Shown here piece after piece: positions 31,596-39,770 of a stretch of DNA of 42,602 nt. The notes below the pieces were generated by a model. The model was not told where the DNA came from. It was given only the letters and a program-made list of their open reading frames with translations, and did not search any database. This DNA comes from Methanofollis sp. (lineage in GTDB: Archaea; Halobacteriota; Methanomicrobia; Methanomicrobiales; Methanofollaceae). Within the stretch, counting starts at the first letter, position 1. Each line of letters begins with the position of its first letter. The stretch covers positions 1 to 42,602 of the forward strand of contig JASGMW010000004.1 in assembly GCA_030156225.1 (NCBI GenBank). Reading direction: 5' to 3'. Position numbers and translations under genes: made by a program.

Positions 31596-32215
31596 GTGTT
31601 GATCATCACGCTTGCGCTGTTCTGTTTTGTCTCCGTCTCGTCGGCCGGAATGGAATATACCGTCGAAGAGATCCTGCCCTCAGAGGGAAGGCTCCCTGGC
31701 CCCGTGATCTCGGGCGATCATATCCTGGTGGAGGGATATTTCGACGGCAACAACAACATCACCGATGCAGGGGCGGCGCTGGTGCTCTACACCATCGATA
31801 CCGGCGAAACGAGGGCGGTCGCCGCCTGGGTGGAGATGAACAGCGATGGCATCGGGGAGGGAAATGTCACCCTGTACGCCATTTCCAGGGGGCGGTCGAC
31901 GGTGATCGAGGAGAGGACGACCGTGCTCTCCGGCCCCCCCGTCTCGGGCGACTCTGTGGTGTGGGTCACGCAGGGAGGGATGGGGACGACGTCGACAGCC
32001 CTGTCCAACGTATCGGGCGGATCTCTCTCCATGGACCGGGGCCGCCCGGTCTGGTTGGAGCGGTCTGAGGGCCGGGACACCACCGCGATCATGATGGCCG
32101 TCCCCGAACCGACGGCGACGACCGGGACCCCGGAGACCACGCCGACACAATCGTCAGGTTTCGAGGGTATGGGTGTGCTGGCCGCCCTGGCGGGTGCGTC
32201 GAGCAGGGGGTTTGC
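31596..32215 (+). pseudogene. Damaged secreted beta-propeller-like protein
   Basis: The frame from GTG 31596 gives a signal-peptide core (LIITLALFCFVSVSSA) and propeller-like blades: GPVISGDHILVEGYFDGNNN, LVLYTIDTGETRAVAAW, and GPPVSGDSVVWVTQGG. A Thr/Pro linker (PEPTATTGTPETTPTQ) and the start of a surface anchor (GFEGMGVLAALAGA) follow. The usual hydrophobic helix and basic end are missing; the frame instead runs to 32561 as sequence antisense to another gene. The start is also odd: ATG 31564 would supply MVAHYSHSEK if the five-A run at 31590-31593 had one more A. It is probably a decaying gene or contains a sequence error. Confidence 0.55.
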
Positions 32216-32222
32216 GGTCTCG

Positions 32223-32372
32223 TCAGTCCTCTTTGAACACCTTCTCGATCTTCACCCGCCGCCCGAGGGCCGCCTCGTACCATTCCTGTTGCCTGAGCGC
32301 CTGCTTCATGCTCCTGATGGCGTGCCTGACCTGCGTGCCGGTCTCAACGTCGATCAAAACCAGTTTACCCAT
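32223..32372 (-). CDS. 49-aa basic helical protein of unknown function
   Basis: ATG 32372 has GGCGGAG 9 bases upstream. The product starts with a strand (GKLVLIDVETG), then a basic amphipathic helix (TQVRHAIRSMKQALRQQEWYEAALG), then RRVKIEKVFKED. Codon use is GC3-rich as in real genes here, and the opposite-strand frame looks unlike any protein. I know no family. A DNA- or RNA-binding or regulatory peptide is possible given the charge. An ATG at 32381 would add three residues. Confidence 0.5.
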   Translation of the reverse strand: MGKLVLIDVETGTQVRHAIRSMKQALRQQEWYEAALGRRVKIEKVFKED

Positions 32373-32381
32373 CGATATCAT

Positions 32382-32882
32382 CTCCGCCGATGCATGAAGT
32401 TATGTCCCGCCGCATACGAAGGTTTCTATCTGACGGTGGGGGGTTGTAATCCCGGCATACGCGAGATACCCGGCATCGTTTCTTTCGGGAGTTTTCCTCT
32501 TCGAGCGAACCTTTATACGGCCGTTCCATCAAACCCTAGAGAATTTCGATTGACTCCATAGTACGTTCGGACGGGGGGTTTTCGAAATCCTCCATAAATG
32601 TATTGGTCTTGCCGGTGCCGGTCCGGCCGCAGCCCGCGACACCCTCGTCTCCCCCGGCAGGGACGGTCGTCGTCGCCCTGAACAACGGGAGCGGACACCT
32701 TCACCGTGAACGGGGAGGCGGCCACCGAAATCCTGGCAATCTTGCCCTGGGCCGTTGCCCGCCCCGGCGTGGATGTGAACCTCGGCGACGGCAAGCGTGC
32801 AGCACCCCTCCCGCACCTGTTGGACGGGGACTCCCTGCGGAGTCAGTTGAAATCGGCGGGATCGAACGCAGGACAGGTATAT
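32382..32882. other. Gene-poor region with an orphan promoter and a Walker A-like fragment
   Basis: No intact gene is seen. The plus strand has a strong promoter (32505-32519) with no gene after it. The minus strand at about 32535-32640 encodes AGCGRTGTGKTNTFMEDFE, ending in a stop before IEIL; GRTGTGKT fits a Walker A loop but no start or ATPase context is present. Both could be relics of lost genes. Confidence 0.4.
32505..32519 (+). promoter_or_regulatory. Strong TATA/BRE promoter with no obvious gene
   Basis: GCGAACCTTTATACG matches the archaeal BRE plus TATA layout. Transcription would start near 32541. The plus strand has no family-like reading frame for the next 340 bases, so it may make a non-coding RNA or be a relic. 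Confidence 0.5.
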
Positions 32883-34610
32883 TCATTCAGAGTATCTCCA
32901 CGCCTGACCGGGAACCCGCATCTCGAAACGGGCTCCCTTCCCGAACGTCCCGGTCTCGGCGATCTCGATGCCGGTGACCGACAGGATCTCGCGCGAGAAG
33001 GCCAGCCCGAACCCGGTGTTCTTCCCGTAGCCGTACCGAAAGATCCGCTCCTTCTCATCGTCCCTGACGCCCACGCCGCTGTCCTCGAATGCCAGCACCA
33101 GCGTGCCGTCGGTCTGTTCAGATGTGGTGATGATGACCGGAGCGAGCACTTCTCTGTGCCGCATCGCGTTTTCGAGCAGGTTGTACACCACCTTGAACAG
33201 GAGGGGGTCCGCATAGATCTCCACCTGACCGACCTGCACCCGTATCTCGACGCCCTTGTGAGGGAGGCTGCAGACCGCACGGTCGATCGTCGATCCGAGC
33301 GGCTGCCATACGGGCGCACTCGATCCGATCTCCTGGTAGTGACGGGAGAACTGGAGGTGGTACATGATCTTCTCGACGATCTCGATCGAGAGCGAGAGGT
33401 ACCGTCCGCTTGACGCACCGTTCCGGTCCTCTTCAAGGAGGGACAGGTACCCGGCGAGTGCGGTGACAAGGTTGCCGATGTCGTGCGAGGTCAGACGCGA
33501 GAGCATGGAAATCTTCTCATTCGCAATCCTGAGGGCGTTTTCAGATGCCTTCCTGTCGGTGATATCCCGGACGATGAGGACGATGCCGACCGGCTCCTCG
33601 TCCCGGTCCCGGATCCCCGACCCTGATATGCTGGCCACGCGGGGGTTCTCAGGGCCGAGGTTCGCTTCGAAGTCCGAGACCCTCCCCTGTCCGGCGATTG
33701 CCTCCCGGATGACAGTATAGGACGCGTTCGGAATGAACGAACCGACCGACCTGCCGATCAGACCCGCCTCCCCAACACCAAAGATCTCCGATGCGGCATC
33801 ATTCGCCGCAACGACCCGCCCATCCATATCCGCCAGGACCAGACCGTCGGGCATGGTCATGAGGATCTCCGGAACCGCCGTCTCCGGGCTCAGCGCGAAG
33901 AGCCCGTACCGGCGAATCGCATGGGCAATGAGCAGGGAGAAGACGGTGATCCCGATGAAGACGAGATTCGGGGTATGAATCCCGTACATCGGGAGGATCA
34001 CCCCTGAGAGAGAACCGAATACGATGACGGCGGCGAGGCCGATGCAGACCAGCCGGCCCTGGTGTCGGATCCGCTCGCGGGACGCCTGCCGCCAGGAAAC
34101 GAAGCTGGCGTAGGATACCCAGACCATCACGAGGATGACGTAGAGCGCCTCAATCTGGTAGACCGGACTTGCCTGCACCGGGTGGTAGGCGTATCCGATG
34201 CCGGGTTCGTAGGCGACGACGTAGGTCCAGTCGGTGAAGATCTCGATGAGAGCGAAGACAATAGCAGGCAGATAAAGGCTCGCAAAGAGGAAAAGGGTAC
34301 GGCGGACACCCTTCGACGGTGCGGTGCCGGTAAAGGCGAGGATGAAATGGGCGGTCAGCGCAATGACGACGGTCCAGAACGAACTTGCCTTCAGCCAGAA
34401 GAGGACGCCGTCATAACTGCCGGCCTGCCAGATGAAGAACTCCCCGAGGGCCCAGTACGTGGCGGCGAGCGTCAATGCAAGAAAGAGGCGGTGGACCCTC
34501 GATCCGGGGTTCTGTGCGTAGACATACATGCCGAGGGACCAGGTGATGAACGCGGAGAAAAGGCAGAAACCGACAAGAGTTGCAAAGACGGCCGCGGGTA
34601 TCGCAGGCAT
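32883..34610 (-). CDS. Membrane sensor histidine kinase (7TM-PAS-HATPase)
   Basis: This 575-aa kinase has a sensor of about seven membrane helices (residues 1-235) and a PAS domain (about 245-365: DGLVLADMDGRVVAANDAASEIFG and VGIVLIVRDITDRK). The phospho-acceptor helix is LSRLTSHDIGNLVTALAGYLS. The ATPase domain has N-box FKVVYNLLENAMRH, G1 EDSGVGVRDDEKERIF and G2 NTGFGLAFSREIL. The layout is common in methanogen sensor kinases. The frame is open far upstream, but only ATG 34610 begins the membrane domain, and GGGTGA precedes it by 4 bases. No response regulator lies nearby. Confidence 0.92.
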   Translation of the reverse strand: MPAIPAAVFATLVGFCLFSAFITWSLGMYVYAQNPGSRVHRLFLALTLAATYWALGEFFIWQAGSYDGVLFWLKASSFWTVVIALTAHFILAFTGTAPSKGVRRTLFLFASLYLPAIVFALIEIFTDWTYVVAYEPGIGYAYHPVQASPVYQIEALYVILVMVWVSYASFVSWRQASRERIRHQGRLVCIGLAAVIVFGSLSGVILPMYGIHTPNLVFIGITVFSLLIAHAIRRYGLFALSPETAVPEILMTMPDGLVLADMDGRVVAANDAASEIFGVGEAGLIGRSVGSFIPNASYTVIREAIAGQGRVSDFEANLGPENPRVASISGSGIRDRDEEPVGIVLIVRDITDRKASENALRIANEKISMLSRLTSHDIGNLVTALAGYLSLLEEDRNGASSGRYLSLSIEIVEKIMYHLQFSRHYQEIGSSAPVWQPLGSTIDRAVCSLPHKGVEIRVQVGQVEIYADPLLFKVVYNLLENAMRHREVLAPVIITTSEQTDGTLVLAFEDSGVGVRDDEKERIFRYGYGKNTGFGLAFSREILSVTGIEIAETGTFGKGARFEMRVPGQAWRYSE

Positions 34611-34852
34611 CACGCTCACCCGGCACCAACGGACGCCCCGCTTCTCTTCGGAATGCCGCCTTCCGGATACACGCAGTTCTCCAGGCCCGCAATATGGCGC
34701 ATCTTCTGTACAATGGCTCTGCTCCCACCCATAAAAACGCTTTCTTCCGGTCTGGCCATCGACACCTGCGACGAGGGGCGCGGACGACGCGGGACCGGGA
34801 GAGCATGCCCCCTCATGACAGAAACGCAGCAATGACCCCACCGCTCCAGATC

Positions 34853-34861
34853 CCTTATCAA
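34853..34861 (+). promoter_or_regulatory. TATA box of the SAM methyltransferase gene
   Basis: CCTTATCAA is centred about 27 bases before ATG 34884, which predicts a leaderless mRNA. Confidence 0.5.
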
Positions 34862-34883
34862 CCCGGGCGGCCCATTCACCGAC

Positions 34884-35717
34884 ATGCACCGGATCATCGA
34901 CTGGAACGAACTCTGGAAGGCGGTCTATCTCGCCTCCCCCCGCAGAACAAACAAAAACCGCGACCCTGGCGCTACATGGGACCAAAAAGCGGACGTCTAC
35001 GAACGGGCGGTGCAGGACGAAGAGGCGAACGCGGCGCAGCAGATCGAAGCGATGGGCATGCTGCCTGCCGACAGGGTGCTCGACATAGGAGCGGGAACCG
35101 GCCGCCTCGCCGTCCCGATGGCAGAAATCGCCGCCCATGTGACCGCTCTCGACCCCTCGCAACGGATGCTCGACCGGCTGTCGGCCGGCATGGCGGCAAA
35201 AGGGCTCGAAAACTACTCGCGCGTCAGGATGCGGTGGGAAGATGCGGCGATCGGCCGGAACCTCGACGAGCACGATGTCGTGGTCGCCGCCTACTCGCTC
35301 GGCTTCTACGATCTCGGGGCGGCGCTGGAAAAGATCGACGCCGCCGCACGCCGCTGTGTCTGTCTCTTCTGGCACGCGGGAGAATGGCGCGCGCCGGCGG
35401 AGATCGGCCTCATGCAGGCGGTGTTCGGAGAAGAGGAAGGGAAAGACGAGGGCTATCCTGACTATGCATATATCATAAACATCCTCCACGACATGGGCAT
35501 CTACGCCGACGTGACGATCTACGACAACGCGCTGATGAGCAGGTACGCCTCGCCATCGGAGGCCGCAGAGCGATGGGCGACGCTCCACGAAGCCCCGGCA
35601 GAGAGTGCCGGAGCGATCGCCGACTATTTCGCCGCAATACTGGAGCCGGATGGAGCGGGCGGATATATCCAGAGGAAAAAACGCAGGCAGGCCATGATAC
35701 GCTGGGAAAAGGTGTGA
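34884..35717 (+). CDS. Class I SAM-dependent methyltransferase
   Basis: This 277-aa protein has motif I VLDIGAGTGRLAVPMAEI (about residues 69-86), motif II VTALDPSQRMLDRLS, EDAAIG (motif III region) and VVAAYSLGFYDLGAALEKID (motif IV/V). The N-terminal part (WNELWKAVY and TWDQKADVYERAV) and C-terminal helices (PSEAAERWATLHE) resemble small-molecule methyltransferases. The substrate is unknown. It is alone on its strand between the kinase and the amidohydrolase. Confidence 0.82.
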   Translation: MHRIIDWNELWKAVYLASPRRTNKNRDPGATWDQKADVYERAVQDEEANAAQQIEAMGMLPADRVLDIGAGTGRLAVPMAEIAAHVTALDPSQRMLDRLSAGMAAKGLENYSRVRMRWEDAAIGRNLDEHDVVVAAYSLGFYDLGAALEKIDAAARRCVCLFWHAGEWRAPAEIGLMQAVFGEEEGKDEGYPDYAYIINILHDMGIYADVTIYDNALMSRYASPSEAAERWATLHEAPAESAGAIADYFAAILEPDGAGGYIQRKKRRQAMIRWEKV

Positions 35718-35937
35718 ACGACCGGACATCCCGGTGCAAAGAAGCGGCAGCACCTCCTCACTCCAGGTTTTCAGGGTGAGCCTTCAGGTTCAACGAATGA
35801 AAAACGCGATTAACATCTCATATCTACAGGGAGACACCGCCGGCATATCTGCTAATCGAATCGATGTCGCTACAGATACCCATAAACCATTCCCCATCCA
35901 CCGGTGTAATGTGCTACCTGAGACAGAGACCGGCTGC
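35718..35937. other. 220-bp intergenic region
   Basis: No gene is supported. The open frame that enters from 35734 is not family-like and has no ribosome binding site. Weak TATA-like ATAAAC (35882-35887) and GTAATG elements may belong to the amidohydrolase gene. Confidence 0.4.
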
Positions 35938-37134
35938 ATGAAGCAGGTCCGCGAACTGGCGGAGGCAGAGCTCCCCTCACTGCTCGTGCTGTACAGAGAT
36001 CTCCACGCACACCCCGAACTCTCCGGCGAGGAGATGGAAACGGCCGCAAAGGTCTCTGCCGCACTCGCCGCCGCCGGGTGCAGGGTGACTATGGGCATCG
36101 GGGGCCATGGCCTCGTCGGCGTGCTCGAAAACGGCGCTGGACCGGTTGTAATGCTCAGGGCCGATATGGACGCCCTCCCGATCGCTGAGGAGACCGGCCT
36201 CCCGTACGCAAGCCTGCGCCCGGGCATCATGCACGCCTGCGGTCACGACCTCCACATGACCGCCCTGGTCGGGGCCGCCCGCCTGCTCGCCGCCCTCAGG
36301 GATCGCTGGAGCGGGACGGTGCTCTTCGTCGGCCAGCCGGCAGAGGAGATCGTGGCGGGGGCGCGTCGGATGATCGCCGATGGTCTCTTCACCCGTTTCC
36401 CGAAACCCGACTGCGCCGTTGCCGTCCACGTCGGCCCTGACCTTCCGGCCGGAACGGTCGGAAGCAGGAGCGGCATCCTTTCGGCGGGCGGAGAGTCGAT
36501 AAACCTCACGGTCAGAGGCGTCGGCGGGCATGCCGCCCATCCTGACCGCACCCGCGACCCGGTCGTCCTCGCCGCCCGGATCGTGCTGGCCCTTCAGACG
36601 ATCAGGAGCCGCGAGATCGATCCGAATGAATTTTTCATCCTCTCGATCGGGTCGATCCACGGCGGGAAAAAACACAACGCCATTCCGGACAGGGTCGAGT
36701 TGAAGGTGAGCATGCGCTACCACACCCGGGCCGTCCGCGATCAGGGCCTCGCCGCCCTGAAACGGATCGCCCGGGGAACCGCCGTCGCCGCCGGCATCCC
36801 GGCCGACCTGATGCCCGGGGTCACGGTGATCGACGAATCGGTCCCGCCGCTCATCACCGACACCGCCCTGACCGAACGGTGCTCCGCGGCGATCAGGGCG
36901 TGCCCCGGCGCGGAACGGGTCGTCGCGATCCCGCCCCTCTCAGGGAGCGAAGACTTCGCCGTCTTCGGAGAGGAAGGCGTACCGCTCGCGTATTTCAGGA
37001 TCGGAACAGAAGAGGAAGGCGACGGCGGGGCATATCTCCACTCCTCTCGCTTCGCCCCGGGAGCGGAGGAGGCCGTCAGAACGGGAACCATCGTCCTCGC
37101 CGTCGCCGCCCTTGCATGCACCAGTACAGGATGA
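35938..37134 (+). CDS. M20-family amidohydrolase (metal-dependent amidase)
   Basis: This 398-aa enzyme resembles IAA-amino acid and hippurate hydrolases: LHAHPELSGEEMETA, MLRADMDALPIAEETGLPYAS, IMHACGHDLHMTALVGAA (Cys and His metal ligands), GQPAEEIVAGARRMI (catalytic Glu), VAVHVGPDLPAG, and the final metal His/Glu segment PLSGSEDFAVFGEEGVP. It would remove acyl groups from N-acyl amino acids or similar amides in the cytoplasm. ATG 35938 starts the domain. The UPF0316-like gene follows 15 bases later and is probably cotranscribed. Confidence 0.92.
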   Translation: MKQVRELAEAELPSLLVLYRDLHAHPELSGEEMETAAKVSAALAAAGCRVTMGIGGHGLVGVLENGAGPVVMLRADMDALPIAEETGLPYASLRPGIMHACGHDLHMTALVGAARLLAALRDRWSGTVLFVGQPAEEIVAGARRMIADGLFTRFPKPDCAVAVHVGPDLPAGTVGSRSGILSAGGESINLTVRGVGGHAAHPDRTRDPVVLAARIVLALQTIRSREIDPNEFFILSIGSIHGGKKHNAIPDRVELKVSMRYHTRAVRDQGLAALKRIARGTAVAAGIPADLMPGVTVIDESVPPLITDTALTERCSAAIRACPGAERVVAIPPLSGSEDFAVFGEEGVPLAYFRIGTEEEGDGGAYLHSSRFAPGAEEAVRTGTIVLAVAALACTSTG

Positions 37135-37149
37135 GGAGGGGGTTTGAAG

Positions 37150-37728
37150 ATGGATATCTGGGTCTATTCAAGCGTGCTCCTCCCCCTCTTCATCTTCTTC
37201 GCGAGGATTGCCGATGTGACCCTCGGCACGATACGGATCATCGTCGTAAACCGCGGGATGAAATTCGCCGCGCCGATCCTCGGGTTCTTCGAGATCCTGA
37301 TCTGGCTTCTCGCGATCGGCCAGATCTTCTCGAACATCACGAATTATGTCAATTATATCGCCTACGCGGCCGGTTTTGCAGCAGGCAACTACATCGGGAT
37401 CCTGGTCGAGGAAAAAATCGCCATGGGCCTCTCCGTCGTGCGGATCATCACCCAGCGGGACGCCGCGGCGCTCATCGGCACGCTCAGGAGTGCGGGCTAC
37501 GGCGTCACTGTCATGGACGCCCAGGGGACGACCGGACCTGGCAAGGTCATCTTCACCGTCGTGCGGCGGAAAAACGTTCCCGACGTGATCAGGAAGGTGC
37601 ACGAGATCTCCCCCAAGGCATTTTACTCACTGGAAGACGTCCGTTACGCAGCCGAAGGCACGTTTCCGAAGGCGATGTACCCGGGACACGAGATCCATCT
37701 CTTCAGGTACCTCCGCAAGGGGAAGTGA
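37150..37728 (+). CDS. UPF0316/DUF2179-type membrane protein
   Basis: This 192-aa protein has three membrane helices (about residues 5-22, 38-58 and 64-80; [21 protein letters not shown] and [20 protein letters not shown] are typical) and a cytoplasmic DUF2179 domain ([19 protein letters not shown] to [18 protein letters not shown]). The DUF2179 fold is thought to sense a small ligand. ATG 37150 has GGAGGGGG 7 bases before it; TTG 37144 is less likely. It forms a unit with the amidohydrolase gene. Confidence 0.85.
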   Translation: MDIWVYSSVLLPLFIFFARIADVTLGTIRIIVVNRGMKFAAPILGFFEILIWLLAIGQIFSNITNYVNYIAYAAGFAAGNYIGILVEEKIAMGLSVVRIITQRDAAALIGTLRSAGYGVTVMDAQGTTGPGKVIFTVVRRKNVPDVIRKVHEISPKAFYSLEDVRYAAEGTFPKAMYPGHEIHLFRYLRKGK

Positions 37729-37764
37729 AGAACAAATTAACTCCGGCAGGAGAAAGATCAGGAC

Positions 37765-38040
37765 ATGCCTTCTGTGACATGGTTCGAGGTTCCTGCCGAC
37801 GACACCGACAGGGCGAGGCGCTCTTCGGGTGGCGGACCCGGTCCTTCCCAACCCCTTTCAAGGACGATTTCCAGGCCTTTCCCACCGGCGGCGAGATCGG
37901 AGGCGACCTGTTCAGGCAGGAGTTTTCCGGCCAGCAGATTCGACGTCCCGCTCATCAAGGAATATCCCGGCATGGGACGGCTCGCCGTCTGTGGGGATAC
38001 CGAACAGAACCGTTTCGGGCTGCCGGGAAGGGAGACGAGG
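37765..38040 (+). pseudogene. VOC/glyoxalase-family pseudogene
   Basis: The frame from ATG 37765 gives MPSVTWFEVPADDTDRAR, the usual VOC start. The next frame continues EALFGWRTRSFPTPFKDDFQ and AFPTGGEIGGDLF. The first frame resumes with KEYPGMGRLAVCGDTEQNRFGL, the VOC ending (PGMGxxAxxxDTExNxFGL). Loss of the FY segment before LFGW and of about 25-30 central residues explains the shifts. No single frame makes a full domain, so it is a dead gene with at least two deletions. Confidence 0.8.
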
Positions 38041-38043
38041 GAT

Positions 38044-38070
38044 ACTTTTATCCGGCGTCAGCTCACTGAC
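38044..38070 (+). promoter_or_regulatory. TATA element and small inverted repeat before the lipoprotein gene
   Basis: ACTTTTATCC (about 38044-38052) is a TATA-like box 31 bases before ATG 38079. Next, GTCAG (38057-38061) and CTGAC (38066-38070) form a perfect 5-bp inverted repeat with a CTCA centre, at the position of the transcription start, so it may be an operator. Confidence 0.4.
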
Positions 38071-38078
38071 GAAAAAAG

Positions 38079-38492
38079 ATGAACGCACGCGGAATGGCAC
38101 TCCTATGCCTCGCCCTCGTCGGCGGCGCCTGCATCGCCGCCTGCTGTACCGGCACACCCGACGAGAGCCTCCCCCCTGAGGTCTCTTTCACGGGCGAGAC
38201 GGTCCGCACCGGCGGCACCCAGGACGAGATCGTCGTCCGGTATTACCCGAACAGCACCGAACCGTCCGATTACCTGGTCACCTTCGAAATCAGCAAGGGC
38301 GGGACGATACTGGACGCCGTCGCCGGCAGGGCCTACCCGAACGTCTCGGCAGAACGGCCGATCGAACTCCCGGTGGTCGCCGCCGGAAACGATCTCCCGG
38401 TAACGGTCGACGTCACCATCTACGACCGCTGGGGGCGTGCCGTGCACACCTCGACCACCACCCTCGCCGCCGGCAGGACCGGGGCCGCATGA
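38079..38492 (+). CDS. Secreted lipoprotein of unknown function
   Basis: This 137-aa protein has a signal peptide with a Cys-rich lipobox-like end (ALVGGACIAACCTG, cysteine near 18-23). A single Ig-like beta domain follows (VSFTGETVRTGGTQDEIVVRYYPN, then YLVTFEISKGGTILD, then LPVTVDVTIYDRWGRAVHT). Cell-surface lipid attachment is likely. The family is not known. Its TGA abuts the stop of the convergent rhodanese gene within TGATCA. Confidence 0.72.
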   Translation: MNARGMALLCLALVGGACIAACCTGTPDESLPPEVSFTGETVRTGGTQDEIVVRYYPNSTEPSDYLVTFEISKGGTILDAVAGRAYPNVSAERPIELPVVAAGNDLPVTVDVTIYDRWGRAVHTSTTTLAAGRTGAA

Positions 38493-38891
38493 TCAGACGG
38501 ATCGGATCAGGGGGTGGCCTGCGGCCGCCCATGCCGTGATCCCGCCCTTCAGGATGTACAGATCGGAAAACCCCTTTTCTGCCATGGTTCCGGCGGCACC
38601 CGCACTCCTGAAGCCGGTCCTGCAGGAGACAAGATAAGTGTTCATGGGATCGAGGGCCTCGACCTCACCGGCAAACGAAGGGTTGCGGTAATCGATATTC
38701 ACGGCGCCGGCGATATGCCCTGCCGCGTACTCCCCGGGCGTGCGCACGTCCAGCACCACAAAAGAGGGGTCGCCGCCCGGCTCCTCGATCAGGGCATGCG
38801 CCTCAGGGACAGAGAGTGCTCTGGCGCCGCTCCCGCTCAACATCGCCACGGCGAAAACGGTGAGGGAAGCACACCCCCATATGCCGCACAT
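38493..38891 (-). CDS. Exported single-domain rhodanese
   Basis: This 132-aa protein has a hydrophobic N-terminal signal (about 5-25, WGCASLTVFAVAMLSGSGARA) followed by a rhodanese domain: SVPEAHALIE, FVVLDVRTPGEYAAGHIAGAVNIDY, the catalytic Cys loop LVSCRTGFRSAGAAGTMAEKGF, and YILKGGITAWAAAGHPL. It would carry sulfane sulfur outside the cytoplasm, with an unknown partner. ATG 38891 has a TATA box (TTTTAACTTC) 26 bases upstream, so the mRNA is probably leaderless. Confidence 0.88.
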   Translation of the reverse strand: MCGIWGCASLTVFAVAMLSGSGARALSVPEAHALIEEPGGDPSFVVLDVRTPGEYAAGHIAGAVNIDYRNPSFAGEVEALDPMNTYLVSCRTGFRSAGAAGTMAEKGFSDLYILKGGITAWAAAGHPLIRSV

Positions 38892-38911
38892 GCGGGAGAG
38901 TTCAGCAGAAG

Positions 38912-38927
38912 AAGTTAAAACCGATTT
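38912..38927 (-). promoter_or_regulatory. Promoter of the rhodanese gene
   Basis: The minus strand reads GAAATCGGTTTTAACTTC: a BRE-like GAAA, then a TTTTAA core centred near 38917, 26 bases before ATG 38891. Confidence 0.5.
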
Positions 38928-38964
38928 CGGTGGTGCACCTCAGCAACCGGCCAGGGGCGGGAGG

Positions 38965-38974
38965 TATGTTTATC
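38965..38974 (+). promoter_or_regulatory. TATA box of the DUF1614 gene
   Basis: ATGTTTATCC is centred about 26 bases before ATG 38996, so transcription probably starts at the start codon. Confidence 0.5.
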
Positions 38975-38995
38975 CCATAACCGTGATAATAAACG

Positions 38996-39697
38996 ATGAT
39001 GATCCCTGCATCGTTCCCTGCGATCGCCTTCATCCCCTTCTTTTCAACAGGTACGATCATCGCGCTGGGAATCCTGATGATCCCGGTCCTCCTCCTCTAC
39101 CTGTATATCGTTGTCAGCGAAGAGGCGTTCGAACTCGCCGGGATGAAGGGGTGGTCGGCCCTCCTGATGACCCTCGGGGCGCTTATCGGAAGTATTATCG
39201 ATATTTCTCTTCTGGAGATCGACAACGTCACCATCGCCGTGAATGTCGGAGGGTGCCTGATCCCGCTTCTGGTCTCGGCCGAACTGATCATCGGACGTCG
39301 CGTCAGGAAAGGGCCGGCAATCCTCTCCATACTCTTCGTGGCGGTAGTATCCTATTATTTCTCGGTGCCGACGCAGGGTCAGGGCATCATGATGCCCTTC
39401 TACATCGCCCCGCTTGCAGGAGCCTTCGCCGGCATCCTCTTCACCAGGGCCGGGGTCACCGCGGCAGGCACCGCCTATATCGGCGGAACGATAGGTACCC
39501 TCCTGGGCGCCGACATCTGTCACCTCCTCACCCCGGGAACGGTCGCCCGGATCACCGCGGGAGAGACGGTCCTCCTCTCCATAGGCGGAGCCGGCGTCTT
39601 CGACGGCATTTTTATCACCGGCATCTTTGCGGTCATTTTAGCGGCGATCGTCGCCCGCCGGATACGGGAGAGCGAGCCTGACAGCACGAACGAGTGA
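38996..39697 (+). CDS. DUF1614 membrane protein
   Basis: This 233-aa protein has about seven membrane helices. It fits DUF1614, found in archaea and some bacteria: ALIGSIIDISLLEIDN, VNVGGCLIPLLVSAELII, PLAGAFAGILFTRAGVTAAGTAYIGGTIGTLLGADICHLL, and GGAGVFDGIFITGI. The conserved Asp and Glu residues inside membrane segments suggest a transporter or membrane enzyme, but no function is known. The start may be 38996 or 38999 (ATGATG). It is divergent from the rhodanese gene. Confidence 0.85.
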   Translation: MMIPASFPAIAFIPFFSTGTIIALGILMIPVLLLYLYIVVSEEAFELAGMKGWSALLMTLGALIGSIIDISLLEIDNVTIAVNVGGCLIPLLVSAELIIGRRVRKGPAILSILFVAVVSYYFSVPTQGQGIMMPFYIAPLAGAFAGILFTRAGVTAAGTAYIGGTIGTLLGADICHLLTPGTVARITAGETVLLSIGGAGVFDGIFITGIFAVILAAIVARRIRESEPDSTNE

Positions 39698-39737
39698 GTC
39701 GGGCGGCAGATACACCCGGCGGTGGGAAAGACCGCAA

Positions 39738-39748
39738 ACTATAAATAA
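39738..39748 (+). promoter_or_regulatory. TATA box of the HdeD-family gene
   Basis: ACTATAAATAA is centred about 28 bases before ATG 39771, close to leaderless spacing. Confidence 0.6.
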
Positions 39749-39770
39749 CCGTTTTACTATCTTTGAGTGG

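Noticed and set aside
34616-34732. 38-aa minus-strand frame just before the histidine kinase
   Set aside because: It has a reasonable composition and ends at the kinase ribosome binding site, but its ATG lies inside a TATA-like GTTTTTATGG and no ribosome binding site precedes it. It could be leader sequence.
34611-35753. N-terminal extension of the histidine kinase frame to 956 residues
   Set aside because: The extension is antisense to a recognisable SAM methyltransferase and is not protein-like. The membrane domain starts at ATG 34610.
35734-35937. N-terminal extension of the M20 amidohydrolase
   Set aside because: The 68 extra residues are not family-like and lack a ribosome binding site. 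The domain begins normally at ATG 35938.
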